Part shown: piece by piece, positions 28,130-36,530 of the stretch | Layout of the letters: the number at the start of each line of letters is the position of its first letter | How positions within the stretch are numbered: position 1 is the first letter of the stretch | Assembly (NCBI RefSeq): GCF_002243645.1 | Contig: NZ_CP017704.1 | Coordinates: 1,341,501 to 1,405,500 of the forward strand | DNA: 64,000 nt | Reading direction: 5' to 3' | DNA from: Peribacillus simplex NBRC 15720 = DSM 1321 | GTDB taxonomy: Bacteria > Bacillota > Bacilli > Bacillales > DSM-1321 | The notes under the pieces: model-generated | Told to the model about the DNA's origin: nothing | What the model saw: only the letters and a program-made list of their open reading frames with translations | Database searches by the model: none | Made by a program: the position numbers and the translations under genes

Positions 28130-28321
28130 TCAAACAAAATCACCTTCTAATCTTGAATTTCGGATTGCTTCACCTTCACTCCTAATATCTTTCACGTAAT
28201 GAATCATACCGATTCTAAAAGCTCAGGAGAAAGGTGCATTCCCCTTCTTCATCAGCGACACTTGATCATAAATACCCAGGATTATTTTATCTAACCACGA
28301 TTCAGACGCCCGTTTCCTTTT
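28130..28321 (-). pseudogene. Possible decayed coding sequence
   Basis: On the minus strand a protein-like frame reads SWLDKIILGIYDQVSLMKK, hits an in-frame TGA, then continues in the same frame as IHYVKDIRSEGEAIRNSRL to a second stop. A neighbouring frame offers PELLESV across the break, suggesting small indels. No start or ribosome binding site is visible. The rest of 27827-28396 has nothing else except the orphan hairpin downstream of this remnant. Confidence 0.3.
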
Positions 28322-28396
28322 TTATCCCAAAGAAAATTATGTCCAAATCCCCATTTTTCCAATTACACATGGTAAATTATTAATTGGAGGGGAAAA

Positions 28397-29236
28397 ATGA
28401 AGAAAATTAATATTCTACTGGTTGCTGTTCTTGTTTTGTCTTTATTCACTGGACTTAAAACAACTGAGGCAGCCTCAAATGTGAAGGTACATTTCATCAA
28501 CGTTGGACAAGGAGATTCAATCCTTATTCAAACCGGTAACGAAAACGTTTTAATTGATGGTGGCGGTAAAGGAAAGGGAGACGAAGTTGTAGCTTACCTA
28601 AAAAAACAAAAGGTAAAAACACTTAATGCATTAGTATCCACTCACCCAGATGCGGATCATGTGGGCGGTCTGGCTTATGTGATTAAATCGCTTAATGTGA
28701 AATCTGTGTACGCCCCTAAAGTTTCTCATACTACCCAAGCATACAAAGACTTTTTAACGGCTGTTAAGCAGAAGAATCTTTCAATAAAAAAAGCGCAGAC
28801 TGGCGTGGAAATCAACACTAAAGCTAAGGATAATTCCCTTAAATTCATTGCCCCTGTTAAAGAATATGCTAAGTCTGACTTAAATAATTGGAGTGCAGTC
28901 CTTTTACTTAAACACGACAAAAAAACATTCTTGTTTACAGGTGATGCTGAAGAAAAAGCAGAGTCAGATATGCTGGCTAAAAAACTGGTACCAAGTGTGG
29001 ATGTACTTAAAGTCGGCCATCATGGTGCAAAAACATCAACAAGTTCAGCTTTCATTAACAAAGCAAAACCGAAATACGCTGTAATCAGTGTAGGGAAAAA
29101 TGGATATGGGCACCCTACTTCTACTGTTGTAAAACGGTTGAATACAGTGAAAGCCAAAACTTATCGCACAGATAAATCAGGTAACATTATTTTTACTTCT
29201 ACAGGTCAGAAAATTACTGTAAAGACGGTGAAATAA
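28397..29236 (+). CDS. Secreted ComEC-like metallo-beta-lactamase-fold hydrolase
   Basis: 279 residues: signal peptide (about 1-26, ending TTEAA) and an MBL-fold domain with VGQGDSILIQ, IDGGGKGKG, the metal motif HPDADH (83-88), FTGDAEE and VLKVGHHGAKTSTS. This is the arrangement of the C-terminal nuclease-like domain of ComEC, here as a free exported protein, with KTVK at the end and no further domain. Likely an extracellular phosphodiesterase or nuclease; substrate not shown. ATG after TTGGAGGGG. The next gene begins at the base after its stop codon. Confidence 0.85.
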   Translation: MKKINILLVAVLVLSLFTGLKTTEAASNVKVHFINVGQGDSILIQTGNENVLIDGGGKGKGDEVVAYLKKQKVKTLNALVSTHPDADHVGGLAYVIKSLNVKSVYAPKVSHTTQAYKDFLTAVKQKNLSIKKAQTGVEINTKAKDNSLKFIAPVKEYAKSDLNNWSAVLLLKHDKKTFLFTGDAEEKAESDMLAKKLVPSVDVLKVGHHGAKTSTSSAFINKAKPKYAVISVGKNGYGHPTSTVVKRLNTVKAKTYRTDKSGNIIFTSTGQKITVKTVK

Positions 29237-29455
29237 ATGGTACAAGGAATTATCGATCGCTTCGAGGGAAAGATCGCTGTCGTTGAAATCGATGGTGGTA
29301 ACATGAAGGATTTTCCTAAAAGCTCTCTTCCCAAGGGAGCAAAAGTAGGAGATATGCTGATTATCGATGGTAATACTATCACCATTTCCAAAGAAGGCAC
29401 TGAGAAGTTAAGAAAAGAGATTGACGATTTAATGGATGAATTATTTGAAGATTAA
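29237..29455 (+). CDS. DUF3006 family protein
   Basis: 72-residue acidic protein (GIIDRFEGKIAVVEIDGG, ending DDLMDELFED) with a small beta-barrel-like pattern. DUF3006 genes are commonly paired with secreted ComEC-like MBL genes, as here with zero spacing, so a linked function is likely. No signal peptide. Ends 8 bp before a terminator. Confidence 0.8.
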   Translation: MVQGIIDRFEGKIAVVEIDGGNMKDFPKSSLPKGAKVGDMLIIDGNTITISKEGTEKLRKEIDDLMDELFED

Positions 29456-29460
29456 TTCCG

Positions 29461-29491
29461 GGGCCCTTCTTTAATAAGAAGGGCTTGCTTT
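29461..29491. terminator. Terminator of the MBL-DUF3006 pair
   Basis: GCCCTTCTT-TAAT-AAGAAGGGC followed by TTGCTTT; also usable from the comK side. Confidence 0.7.
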
Positions 29492-29532
29492 AATTTTGAA
29501 TGAATCCCGTTTGCATTCTTCTATGAATATCC

Positions 29533-30096
29533 CTAACGTGGTATATACTTTGACATTACCTCTGAAGCCTTTGCCCCATTTGATTCGGTGAACAGGTAGA
29601 ATGATTTCCTCTTTGTTTCCTCAATCCTCTGGATCAATTTCGTTTTTAAAAAAGATGTCCGGTGCAACTGGTTTTCGAAAGAACTGCATGATACTTCTAT
29701 ATCGATGGTTTGTCTATTCCTGAATGTGATGGTTGTATGTTTGGAATCCAGGCGATCATAGGATACCACATGCTCATGTGATAACCAGGTGCATTGAGGA
29801 CGCAACGGAGATGTAGTGGGAAAGAAGAAAATCGAACTGGTCGGATCAATCGCAATAGGCGCTTTATGTGTGATGTTTATGAGCTGTTTCGTGCCTTGCT
29901 TGCGCCCTTCATAACTTGATCCGAAGAACTCACAGCTTTTCTTTATTATTTCCATAGGTTTAAAGGGGGAGATGAACTCGTCCTCCATTTCAACGATACG
30001 GGCATATATTTTACTGCCGTAATTGATTGGCGAAACCATTAGTGTATGTGGCGTGATTTCATATTCCTCGATGATTCCCAGATTGTTTTCCTTCAT
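29533..30096 (-). CDS. comK: Competence transcription factor ComK
   Basis: 187 residues against about 192 in B. subtilis. Conserved segments: SCEFFGSSYEGRKQGT, ITHKAPIAIDP, IFFFPTTSPLRPQCTWLSHEHV and SFENQLHRTSFLKTK. ComK turns on DNA uptake and recombination genes by binding paired AT-boxes (AAAA-N5-TTTT). Start ATG after AAGAGGTGGATTAAAA. The C-terminus is slightly shorter than in B. subtilis, where it binds MecA. It is beside yhzC as in B. subtilis. Intact, so competence may be functional; conditions unknown. Confidence 0.95.
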   Translation of the reverse strand: MKENNLGIIEEYEITPHTLMVSPINYGSKIYARIVEMEDEFISPFKPMEIIKKSCEFFGSSYEGRKQGTKQLINITHKAPIAIDPTSSIFFFPTTSPLRPQCTWLSHEHVVSYDRLDSKHTTITFRNRQTIDIEVSCSSFENQLHRTSFLKTKLIQRIEETKRKSFYLFTESNGAKASEVMSKYIPR

Positions 30097-30235
30097 TTTT
30101 AATCCACCTCTTCCTCATTGCTAAACACCGCTTTTACTTTACCAAAGCTTATACTCTTAATTGCTTGTACCCTTCCATTCCCCATTGTCCAAGAAGAATA
30201 ATGAAGGGAGATAGTAAATGTATGTTAAATTACTC

Positions 30236-30296
30236 ACTATAATAGCACAACCCTCAAACATAAAAAGTAAGTTCACAAAAAATTAAAAATTCTTTT
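30236..30296 (-). promoter_or_regulatory. Candidate comK promoter with ComK AT-boxes
   Basis: Minus strand: AT-box 1 AAAAGAATTTTTA (30296-30284), 8-nt gap, AT-box 2 TGAACTTACTTTT (30275-30263), then TTTATG (30264-30259), a 17-nt spacer and TATAGT (30241-30236). Box matches are 7 of 8 and 6 of 8. An 8-bp gap is one of the known K-box spacings. Autoregulation is inferred. Confidence 0.4.
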
Positions 30297-30410
30297 ATAT
30301 AGTGGCTTTTTCGTCATCTAAACGACACATTCTCTATTAGGATTTAATTTTTTTGAATTTTCAGTTGATTTTATCCGCTCAAATCCATATAATAATAAAA
30401 AGGGTCAGGG

Positions 30411-30656
30411 GTGGTAACTTTGAAAAATGAAAAATCTTATTCAGAGTCAGTGAAGTCCTTATCAATGAGCGAAATGAAAAACGATGCCGTGGTTCAGGAA
30501 ATGTTAATTGATATGATTATTCAGGAAGCCGTCCTTACTAACAAAAAGAATATCCTTGCAAAACAGATCGATGAAGCCTTGGATATGAAAAACAAACCTT
30601 TATTCTTAAAACTAAGTTCTGAAATGAACGTTTTACTCAAACAGTTTGGAAATTAA
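30411..30656 (+). CDS. yhzC: IDEAL-domain small protein YhzC
   Basis: 81 residues. The C-terminal part LAKQIDEALDMKNKPLFLKLSSEMN is an IDEAL-type motif. Function unknown; in B. subtilis the gene is next to comK. GTG start at 30411 with AAAGG seven bases upstream; a TTG at 30420 is a possible alternative. The 314-bp spacer to comK holds the comK promoter region and little else. Confidence 0.75.
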   Translation: MVTLKNEKSYSESVKSLSMSEMKNDAVVQEMLIDMIIQEAVLTNKKNILAKQIDEALDMKNKPLFLKLSSEMNVLLKQFGN

Positions 30657-30686
30657 AATGCATGATTAAAAAACAGCCTAATGTTC

Positions 30687-30719
30687 AAAAAAGCCTCCCA
30701 TAATGTTGGGAGGCTTTTC
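30687..30719. terminator. Bidirectional terminator, yhzC / YitT-family gene
   Basis: AAAAGCCTCCCA pairs with TGGGAGGCTTTT around a 6-nt loop between convergent genes. Confidence 0.85.
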
Positions 30720-30728
30720 TAATTATCA

Positions 30729-31538
30729 TCACTCTTTATGAAACATCCCCATGACCTCGGCTGTTTCGGTTATATTGACAAAAGCATTCGGATCCACTTC
30801 TTTTATCATCGTTTTTACATCGGTTAACTGATAACGTGTAATGACTGTCATCATTACTTTACTCTTTTCTCCTGAATATGCACCTTCACCATCCATGACT
30901 GTAATTCCACGATATAGGTTGGTCAGGAGCTTCGTTTTCATTTCGTCACTCTTTTTGGTAACGATCATCAATGTTAATTTAATGTGATTGGAATGGATCG
31001 TATCGATCACCTTTCCTGCTGCATAAATGGAAATCAGCGTATATAATGCGGCATCCCACCCAAAGATGAAGCCTGAGATAACCACCACAACTGCATTCAT
31101 CACCGAAAGCAATGTACCAAGTGGAAAGTCGCTCTTCTTAGCCAATAGCATGGCAATGATATCAAAACCGCCCGAAGACCCCGAAGCACGAAAGATGATG
31201 CCTATACCGAATCCCGATATGATTCCGCCAAATAAAGAAGACAAAATCGGTTCAGTGGATATTCCGTGAACTGGAATGAGGTATAAACTGACCGAAATCA
31301 CGACAACTGATAATATCGTATAGGTGATAAAGCGTCTCCCTAATTTCAGGTATCCAAGAATCAGCAGTGGCAGGTTCAACAAAAAATTCAATATCCCTGT
31401 GTTGACTGGGGTAATGATTCCGAACATAATCGCAAGTCCACTAAGTCCGCTGCTTAAAATTAAATGAGGTATCAAAAATAAGTTGTAGGCTACTGCAACA
31501 AGCACTGAGCCTATAGTGATGAAAAGTACATTATACAT
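30729..31538 (-). CDS. YitT/DUF161 family membrane protein
   Basis: 269 residues: about five N-terminal helices (LIPHLILSSGLSGLAIMFGII, FRASGSSGGFDIIAMLL) and a C-terminal cytoplasmic DUF2179 domain (KSKVMMTVITRYQLTDVKTM). B. subtilis has several paralogues (YitT, YpjC, YqfU, YvjA, YxkD); I cannot tell which this is. Transport function presumed but unproven. Start ATG after TTAAGGAGATCGGAT. Confidence 0.85.
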   Translation of the reverse strand: MYNVLFITIGSVLVAVAYNLFLIPHLILSSGLSGLAIMFGIITPVNTGILNFLLNLPLLILGYLKLGRRFITYTILSVVVISVSLYLIPVHGISTEPILSSLFGGIISGFGIGIIFRASGSSGGFDIIAMLLAKKSDFPLGTLLSVMNAVVVVISGFIFGWDAALYTLISIYAAGKVIDTIHSNHIKLTLMIVTKKSDEMKTKLLTNLYRGITVMDGEGAYSGEKSKVMMTVITRYQLTDVKTMIKEVDPNAFVNITETAEVMGMFHKE

Positions 31539-31653
31539 ATCCGATCTCCTTAAAACGAACTGGGAATTTAATTTATTATAGTAGAGAACCTAAGATTTTT
31601 AAAAATAATAGTTTTTTCTGAAAACAACTACAAACTACCCCTTTCCAAAGAAA

Positions 31654-31680
31654 AAAAGCCAGCTGATTATCAGCTGGCTT
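31654..31680 (-). terminator. Terminator of yhfN
   Basis: AAGCCAGCTGAT-T-ATCAGCTGGCTT, near-perfect palindrome with an A-run on the plus side (T-run on the minus side), right after the yhfN stop codon. Confidence 0.8.
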
Positions 31681-32946
31681 TCAATCACCCTTTGTATCTG
31701 CATTTTCAACCGTGGAAATCCGCTCGAGCATGGTTGGATGGGAATAGCGCAGCCATTTTACCAGGAATGGTGGGTTGACCTGACTCAAACCCGACCTCGT
31801 GAGTTCCTGGAACGTCGTGATTGCTGATTCTTTATCCCCGGTCATTTCAATGGCATAGCGGTCAGCCCTTGTTTCTTGATATCTGGAAACATAATTGGAC
31901 AGCGGACTTGAAGCAAAGAGCAGCACTGACGTTATTAAGAGAAATAATGGAAGAGAAGAAATGCTGTCAACCGAACGAACCTTTAACAGATGGCCCCAGC
32001 GTCTAATGATAAAATTCATGATTTTCGATGTCAGCCACAAACCGATTAAAGTCAGTCCTAAATAACCTGCAATCCCTATATAAATGTGCTTTTCCACATA
32101 ATGAGCCATTTCATGTGCCATGATAAAAAGGATTTCATCTTCCTTCAGTTTGTTCAGGGTCGTATCCCAAAGGACTATTCTTGAGTTGGAACCTATGCCG
32201 GTCACGTATGCATTCAAGGCATTTGTCTTTTCCGCCATATTTACTTCATACACGTGTTCAGCCGGAATTTCAGCCTGTGAGGCAAGTGTCAATATTTCCG
32301 TTTCCAGCTCTTTATTTTTGAGCGGATAGAATTCATTGTACAGCGGATCAATCAGTACAGGCTGAACAAACATCAGGAACAAGGTAAATGGAATGGACAA
32401 CATCCAAGCATAGAGCCACCACTTCTTCACACTTTTCTTCATTAACCAATATAAAACGGAAACGATGATGAACATCATCCCAAAATTCACCCAGAATTCT
32501 ATGACTCCATCCTTCATCCACGAGGTGAAACTTTGTGTACTTATATGGTAACTCTTGCTCATCCTATATCCAATGAAACTGATTGGAAACAGTGCCAGGT
32601 AAGAAATCACGGAAAGCCAAAATAAGTAAATGCCCGTTCTGATCACTTTCCGTCTCGAGACTGCCATTGACGACTTTTCAAATGCTTTCGAAAAACCAAA
32701 TAATAAAATGAAGAAATAAAGCAGCCATTCATATGGCGTGGATACGAAAAAAATAAAATTCCGCAGTCCTGAATACTCTTCGCTAAGCTTTAGTTCCCTT
32801 GCATTCAGGAATGTTGCAGGATCTGCTGCAGTTCCACGCAAAGCTTCGGGAATGGAGGTATCAGCTCCATAAAAAATATACCAATACATCGCTGCTGCAT
32901 AAAGGATATATAATAGAATCGCTCTTCCAGCCCATTTTCTAACCAT
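31681..32946 (-). CDS. yhfN: M48-family zinc metalloprotease YhfN
   Basis: 421-residue membrane protease like CAAX prenyl protease 1/HtpX. About seven hydrophobic segments, the zinc motif HEMAH (278-282) followed by YVEKH, and a third-ligand region QETRADRYAIEMTGD. Start ATG after AAGGAGGGG. Matches B. subtilis YhfN in length and position. Substrate unknown; membrane protein quality control is the usual assumption for the family. Confidence 0.88.
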   Translation of the reverse strand: MVRKWAGRAILLYILYAAAMYWYIFYGADTSIPEALRGTAADPATFLNARELKLSEEYSGLRNFIFFVSTPYEWLLYFFILLFGFSKAFEKSSMAVSRRKVIRTGIYLFWLSVISYLALFPISFIGYRMSKSYHISTQSFTSWMKDGVIEFWVNFGMMFIIVSVLYWLMKKSVKKWWLYAWMLSIPFTLFLMFVQPVLIDPLYNEFYPLKNKELETEILTLASQAEIPAEHVYEVNMAEKTNALNAYVTGIGSNSRIVLWDTTLNKLKEDEILFIMAHEMAHYVEKHIYIGIAGYLGLTLIGLWLTSKIMNFIIRRWGHLLKVRSVDSISSLPLFLLITSVLLFASSPLSNYVSRYQETRADRYAIEMTGDKESAITTFQELTRSGLSQVNPPFLVKWLRYSHPTMLERISTVENADTKGD

Positions 32947-33253
32947 GATGCCCCTCCTTAAACGAATCTCCCTCTTATTAGTTTAATCCAAAATGGACAG
33001 GTTAGAACCGCATTTTCTTTCTATATTATTTATTCCTTTCAATCTCCAACATTTGTTGATTTTTTATCCTTTATTATCAACCTTAAGATTTCACAGAATA
33101 CACCTGTACTTCCGAGATGAGGAGGCGGAATGATGCATATGCAGAGACATTAAAAAACGGGGGGCTGGGGACGTATAAGGCACCGATGAATTTGTCTCTC
33201 TGCCGCCACCTAATTGCTTTGATCAAAATCGTTTCATCAAAGTTTATGATTAG
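32947..33253. other. Intergenic region, no supported gene
   Basis: 307 bp between yhfN and the LuxR-type gene. It contains a seven-codon ATG frame behind GAGGAGGCGGA at about 33132, too short to support. Otherwise I see nothing in it. Confidence 0.5.
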
Positions 33254-33922
33254 TCATCCCTTCATCCCGCTACTTTGAAACCTATACAAAAGTGCCATAA
33301 GCTCCGGTCGATTATTAACATTCAGTTTTCTGTAAATCCGGCTTATATAGTTTTTTACCGTGCCGATGGATAGAAAAAGTTTTTTTGAAATTTGCTGATT
33401 CGTTTCGCCTTGGGTTAGGAGGATAAGCAGTTCATACTCGCGTTTAGAAAAGGCCCCCAATTTTTCGATTGCCTTATCCAAAGTTACTGGTGATCTTTCA
33501 ACATCCTGCTGCAGCTTCTTCATTAAAATTGATTTAAATGAGGCAGGATAAACTATCTGGCCGTTGGCACATTGACGGATTGCCGACAGCACTTGTTTCA
33601 TTCCGCCATCCTGTAACACATAACCTGCTGCACCATGGCATATCGCTTCGATAAGAAAATGATCTTCTGAATAGGTAGTAAAAATGAGGAAAGGAGTAGA
33701 TGGATGTTTTTCCTTTAGGATTGGCATGACTTCCTGCCCATACTTCCCTGATGACCGGGCATCAATAAGAATGACATCCGGCATGACTGATGATGTATGA
33801 TCAGAATCAAGAAGTTCCATTTCATCTCCGGTTATCCCCATGACCTTAATGTCTTCTTCTTTTTCGATGATTCCCTCAAGTCCTACCTGACCACCATATA
33901 TCATTAGCTTAATCGACTTCAT
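33254..33922 (-). CDS. Orphan LuxR/NarL-type regulator with degenerate receiver
   Basis: 222 residues. The C-terminal helix-turn-helix (about 155-215) is clear: SKREYELLILLTQGETNQQ and GTVKNYISRIYRKLNV. The N-terminal receiver keeps a possible phospho-Asp54 (VILIDARS), but the acidic pair is replaced by IYGGQ and the conserved lysine by Gln in AAGYVLQDG, so normal aspartyl phosphorylation is doubtful. No histidine kinase is adjacent. Start at the second Met, preceded by GGGTGA; the first has no ribosome binding site. Confidence 0.8.
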   Translation of the reverse strand: MKSIKLMIYGGQVGLEGIIEKEEDIKVMGITGDEMELLDSDHTSSVMPDVILIDARSSGKYGQEVMPILKEKHPSTPFLIFTTYSEDHFLIEAICHGAAGYVLQDGGMKQVLSAIRQCANGQIVYPASFKSILMKKLQQDVERSPVTLDKAIEKLGAFSKREYELLILLTQGETNQQISKKLFLSIGTVKNYISRIYRKLNVNNRPELMALLYRFQSSGMKG

Positions 33923-34079
33923 AACTTCACCCGTTACTTTCATTATTTGTTATTAATCCGATAATTTTTTATAATTGCCTGCCGCGAATAGTTCTATTGG
34001 TCTATATTTTACATCATTAATTCACTTGATAACAAATTTAAACTGTAGAATGCTTAAAAATGGGCACCTCCTGACAAGT

Positions 34080-34123
34080 AAAAAGGCTATCAACCCGTTT
34101 GCCTTCAGGATGATAGCCTTTTT
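34080..34123 (-). terminator. Terminator overlapping the 3' end of the HD-domain gene
   Basis: Minus strand AAAAAGGCTATCA ... TGATAGCCTTTTT around an 18-nt loop. The upstream arm encodes the last codons (RLSS and stop) of the gene. Confidence 0.8.
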
Positions 34124-34632
34124 CTTTGTTCCTCATCTATGAGCGTATCAAGTTTCATGATGCTCTCTTCTGCCCGTACAAAATCAATTTTGCGATAATG
34201 GTGTTTTCCACCTTCTTCTTCATCTTTTTCGTCGGCCCATTTGACGACTTGCTGAAGCGGTGTACGAACAATATCATTTGAAGGTAAGAACGAATCGGTG
34301 TGAAATAAAATGGCGAGGGAAATGGTCTTTGCCTTTATCGGGTTTTCTCCCAAGCGGATTAACAGTTTATGTGCTCGTTCTGCACCTTTGATGGGATGGA
34401 TATCATTTTGTTTATACAGATCATAATCCCATTTACCATTGCGATACCAGGTGAAATGACCCATATCATGCAAAAGTCCAGCTTTAGCAGCAATATCAGG
34501 GTCTATATTATATTCGTTTGCTAAGTGAAACGCATGGTATGCTACCGCAATTGCATGTGCTAGACCTGAACGGTTCAAGTATTTTTGAGCAATGGGATGT
34601 GTAAAAATATCCAAAAGCTTTACATCTCTCAT
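34105..34632 (-). CDS. HD-domain phosphohydrolase
   Basis: 175 residues with the metal-binding HD signature: HAIAVAYHAFHLAN, LLHDMGHF and a late ADEKDEEE. HD proteins hydrolyse phosphate esters or nucleotides; the substrate here is not evident. ATG after AAGGAGGAGTTAG. It stands alone between lcfB and the LuxR gene, with its own terminator overlapping its 3' end. Not one I can place in the B. subtilis order. Confidence 0.75.
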   Translation of the reverse strand: MRDVKLLDIFTHPIAQKYLNRSGLAHAIAVAYHAFHLANEYNIDPDIAAKAGLLHDMGHFTWYRNGKWDYDLYKQNDIHPIKGAERAHKLLIRLGENPIKAKTISLAILFHTDSFLPSNDIVRTPLQQVVKWADEKDEEEGGKHHYRKIDFVRAEESIMKLDTLIDEEQRKRLSS

Positions 34633-34754
34633 CTAACTCCTCCTTACAATTATGTGGAAATTTTTAATGACAATCATAACTCTTTTCGAAACAAGAATCA
34701 AGATTTTAAGATTCTCCTATATATTTTATGCAGCCTGATACACTTTGGTTGTAC

Positions 34755-34791
34755 AAAAAAGGACCATTGCCGGTTATAGGCAATGATCCCC
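34755..34791 (-). terminator. Terminator of lcfB
   Basis: Minus strand GGATCATTGCC-loop-GGCAATGGTCC followed by six T, shortly after the lcfB stop codon. Confidence 0.8.
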
Positions 34792-34805
34792 TTATGATCA
34801 ATAAA

Positions 34806-36350
34806 TTAGTTTTGTAGTACATGGTTTTTCAAGGAGCGGCGTAAAATTTTACCAGTCGCATTTTTTGGAAGTTCATCCAAAAAATCAATTTTTGCCGGTA
34901 CCTTATATTTGGCCAAGTGTTCCATGCAATAGGCAAGAAGTTCTTCCTCGGTCAATGCATTGTCTTTCTTTACCACAAAGCATTTAACCACTTCTCCCTG
35001 ATTGGGATCCGGAACGCCTATGGCTGCTGCTTCAACTACTTCAGGATGGGCATAAAGAATCTCCTCCACTTCACGTGGATAGACATTATAGCCACCGACG
35101 ATGATAAGCTCCTTTTTACGGTCTACAATGAAAAAATAGCCTTCATCATCCATCCTGGCTAAATCGCCTGTATATAACCAACCATTTTTCAAGACAGCGG
35201 CTGATTCTTCAGGCATTTTATAATAACCCTTCATTACATTGGGACCTCTGGCGATCAATTCTCCTACCCCATTGATCGGCACTTCTTCTCCAAGCTCATT
35301 GACCACTTTGTTTTCAACCCTAAGGATGGAGGTTCCGATGGATCCCGCCTTCCTTGGACGATCCAAAGGATTGAAGCAGGTAACAGGGGATGCTTCGGAT
35401 AAGCCGTATCCTTCTGAAACCCTGACATTAAATTTCCGCTCGAATGATTCAAGCAGGGACACTGGCATGGCAGATCCGCCCGATATGCATATCCGCAACG
35501 ACTTCAAAGCATCTTCTTTCGCATCTGGATATTGGAAAAGAAAGTTATACATCGTAGGCACTCCAGCAAAAACGGTTGCTTCATATTTTTTGATTTGCCT
35601 GAATATTTCCTTTGGACTGAATTGCGGGACAATTAAAAGCGTACCTCCGCTTATCAATGGGGCATTCACGACTACCGTTAAACTGAAAACATGGAACATT
35701 GGCAATGTCGTAATGACACGGTCACTTTCCGTGATTTTTAAATATTCACCAACATCATGTGCATTGGAAAATATATTGGTATGTGTAAGCATGGCCCCCT
35801 TTGGTTTCCCCGTTGTCCCGGAAGTATAGAGTATGATTGCAGTATCTTCAGGATCCAGTTCTGGACCTTTAAAGCCATCATCCCCCGATTCGATCATTTT
35901 TGTAAACGATTCCATTTTTGGGTAGATGTTAAATTGGCTATTATCCCTATTAACCGGCTGCGTTTCACAAATTACATATTGCTCTACGGTTGAGAGGATC
36001 GGGTTCATTTTCTCTAGTAAGGGTAAAAGCTTATCTAATGCCACAACAACCTTTACATCGCCATTATTCAGGATGTAACCAATCTCGTCAGGTGTGTAAA
36101 TTGGATTGACGGGAATTACGGTCGCCCCTGCTCGCATAGCTCCATACAACGAAATGATGAAATGTGGAGAGTTTCCCAATAACAGTGCAACGTTATCACC
36201 TTTTGAAACACCAAGCCTATGTAATTCGTCTGCGAACTTCGTAACGGCTTTATCCAATTCCCCATATGAAGTGGATTGATCCATAAAGTAATATGCTGGC
36301 TTACCAGCCTTTTTTAAAGCCATTTGATGAAGCTGTTCAGATAAATTCAT
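34806..36350 (-). CDS. lcfB: Long-chain-fatty-acid-CoA ligase LcfB
   Basis: 514 residues, ANL family; makes acyl-CoA from long-chain fatty acids for beta-oxidation. ILYTSGTTGKPKGAMLTHTN, YGLSEASPVTCFNP, GWLYTGDLARMD, VDRKKELIIVGGYNVYPREV and the C-terminal Lys in PKNATGKILRR. Length and sequence match B. subtilis LcfB (YhfL), which also lies beside lplJ and yhfI. A FadR box and a cre box sit in its promoter region, implying induction by fatty acids and repression by good carbon sources. ATG after GGGGAGGGAGAAAG. Confidence 0.93.
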   Translation of the reverse strand: MNLSEQLHQMALKKAGKPAYYFMDQSTSYGELDKAVTKFADELHRLGVSKGDNVALLLGNSPHFIISLYGAMRAGATVIPVNPIYTPDEIGYILNNGDVKVVVALDKLLPLLEKMNPILSTVEQYVICETQPVNRDNSQFNIYPKMESFTKMIESGDDGFKGPELDPEDTAIILYTSGTTGKPKGAMLTHTNIFSNAHDVGEYLKITESDRVITTLPMFHVFSLTVVVNAPLISGGTLLIVPQFSPKEIFRQIKKYEATVFAGVPTMYNFLFQYPDAKEDALKSLRICISGGSAMPVSLLESFERKFNVRVSEGYGLSEASPVTCFNPLDRPRKAGSIGTSILRVENKVVNELGEEVPINGVGELIARGPNVMKGYYKMPEESAAVLKNGWLYTGDLARMDDEGYFFIVDRKKELIIVGGYNVYPREVEEILYAHPEVVEAAAIGVPDPNQGEVVKCFVVKKDNALTEEELLAYCMEHLAKYKVPAKIDFLDELPKNATGKILRRSLKNHVLQN

Positions 36351-36374
36351 CTTTCTCCCTCCCCTGCAAATAGC

Positions 36375-36394
36375 ATGAATGAATAGTCATTCAT
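36375..36394. promoter_or_regulatory. FadR operator upstream of lcfB
   Basis: ATGAATGAATAGTCATTCAT matches the B. subtilis FadR box ATGAATGAATANTCATTCAT exactly. It lies downstream of the predicted transcription start and 25 bp before the lcfB ATG, a classical repression position. FadR is released by long-chain acyl-CoA. Confidence 0.8.
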
Positions 36395-36420
36395 TTTTAT
36401 GGTGAACTAAATACATTTTT

Positions 36421-36449
36421 ATTATATTAAAAGAAAGCGATCACAGCAA
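36421..36449 (-). promoter_or_regulatory. lcfB promoter containing a cre-like box
   Basis: Minus strand TTGCTG (36444-36449), 17-nt spacer, TATAAT (36421-36426). The plus-strand sequence AGAAAGCGATCACA (36432-36445) inside the spacer matches the cre consensus at 13 of 14 positions, so CcpA would block the polymerase. Confidence 0.55.
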
Positions 36450-36492
36450 CAATTTTATCCATATTCAAGCAATTACTGTCATTATTAGACAC

Positions 36493-36526
36493 AAAAGCCG
36501 TCCTATTAAGTCGGGACGGCTTTTTC
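36493..36526 (-). terminator. Terminator of lplJ
   Basis: AAAAGCCGTCC pairs with GGGACGGCTTTT; directly follows the lplJ stop codon on the minus strand. Confidence 0.8.
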
Positions 36527-36530
36527 AGGC

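Noticed and set aside
30261..30300. Exact AAAA-N5-TTTT boxes upstream of comK
   Set aside because: No exact copy exists on either strand; only imperfect boxes were reported, at reduced confidence.
33132..33155. Seven-codon frame behind GAGGAGGCGGA
   Set aside because: Far too short; probably chance.
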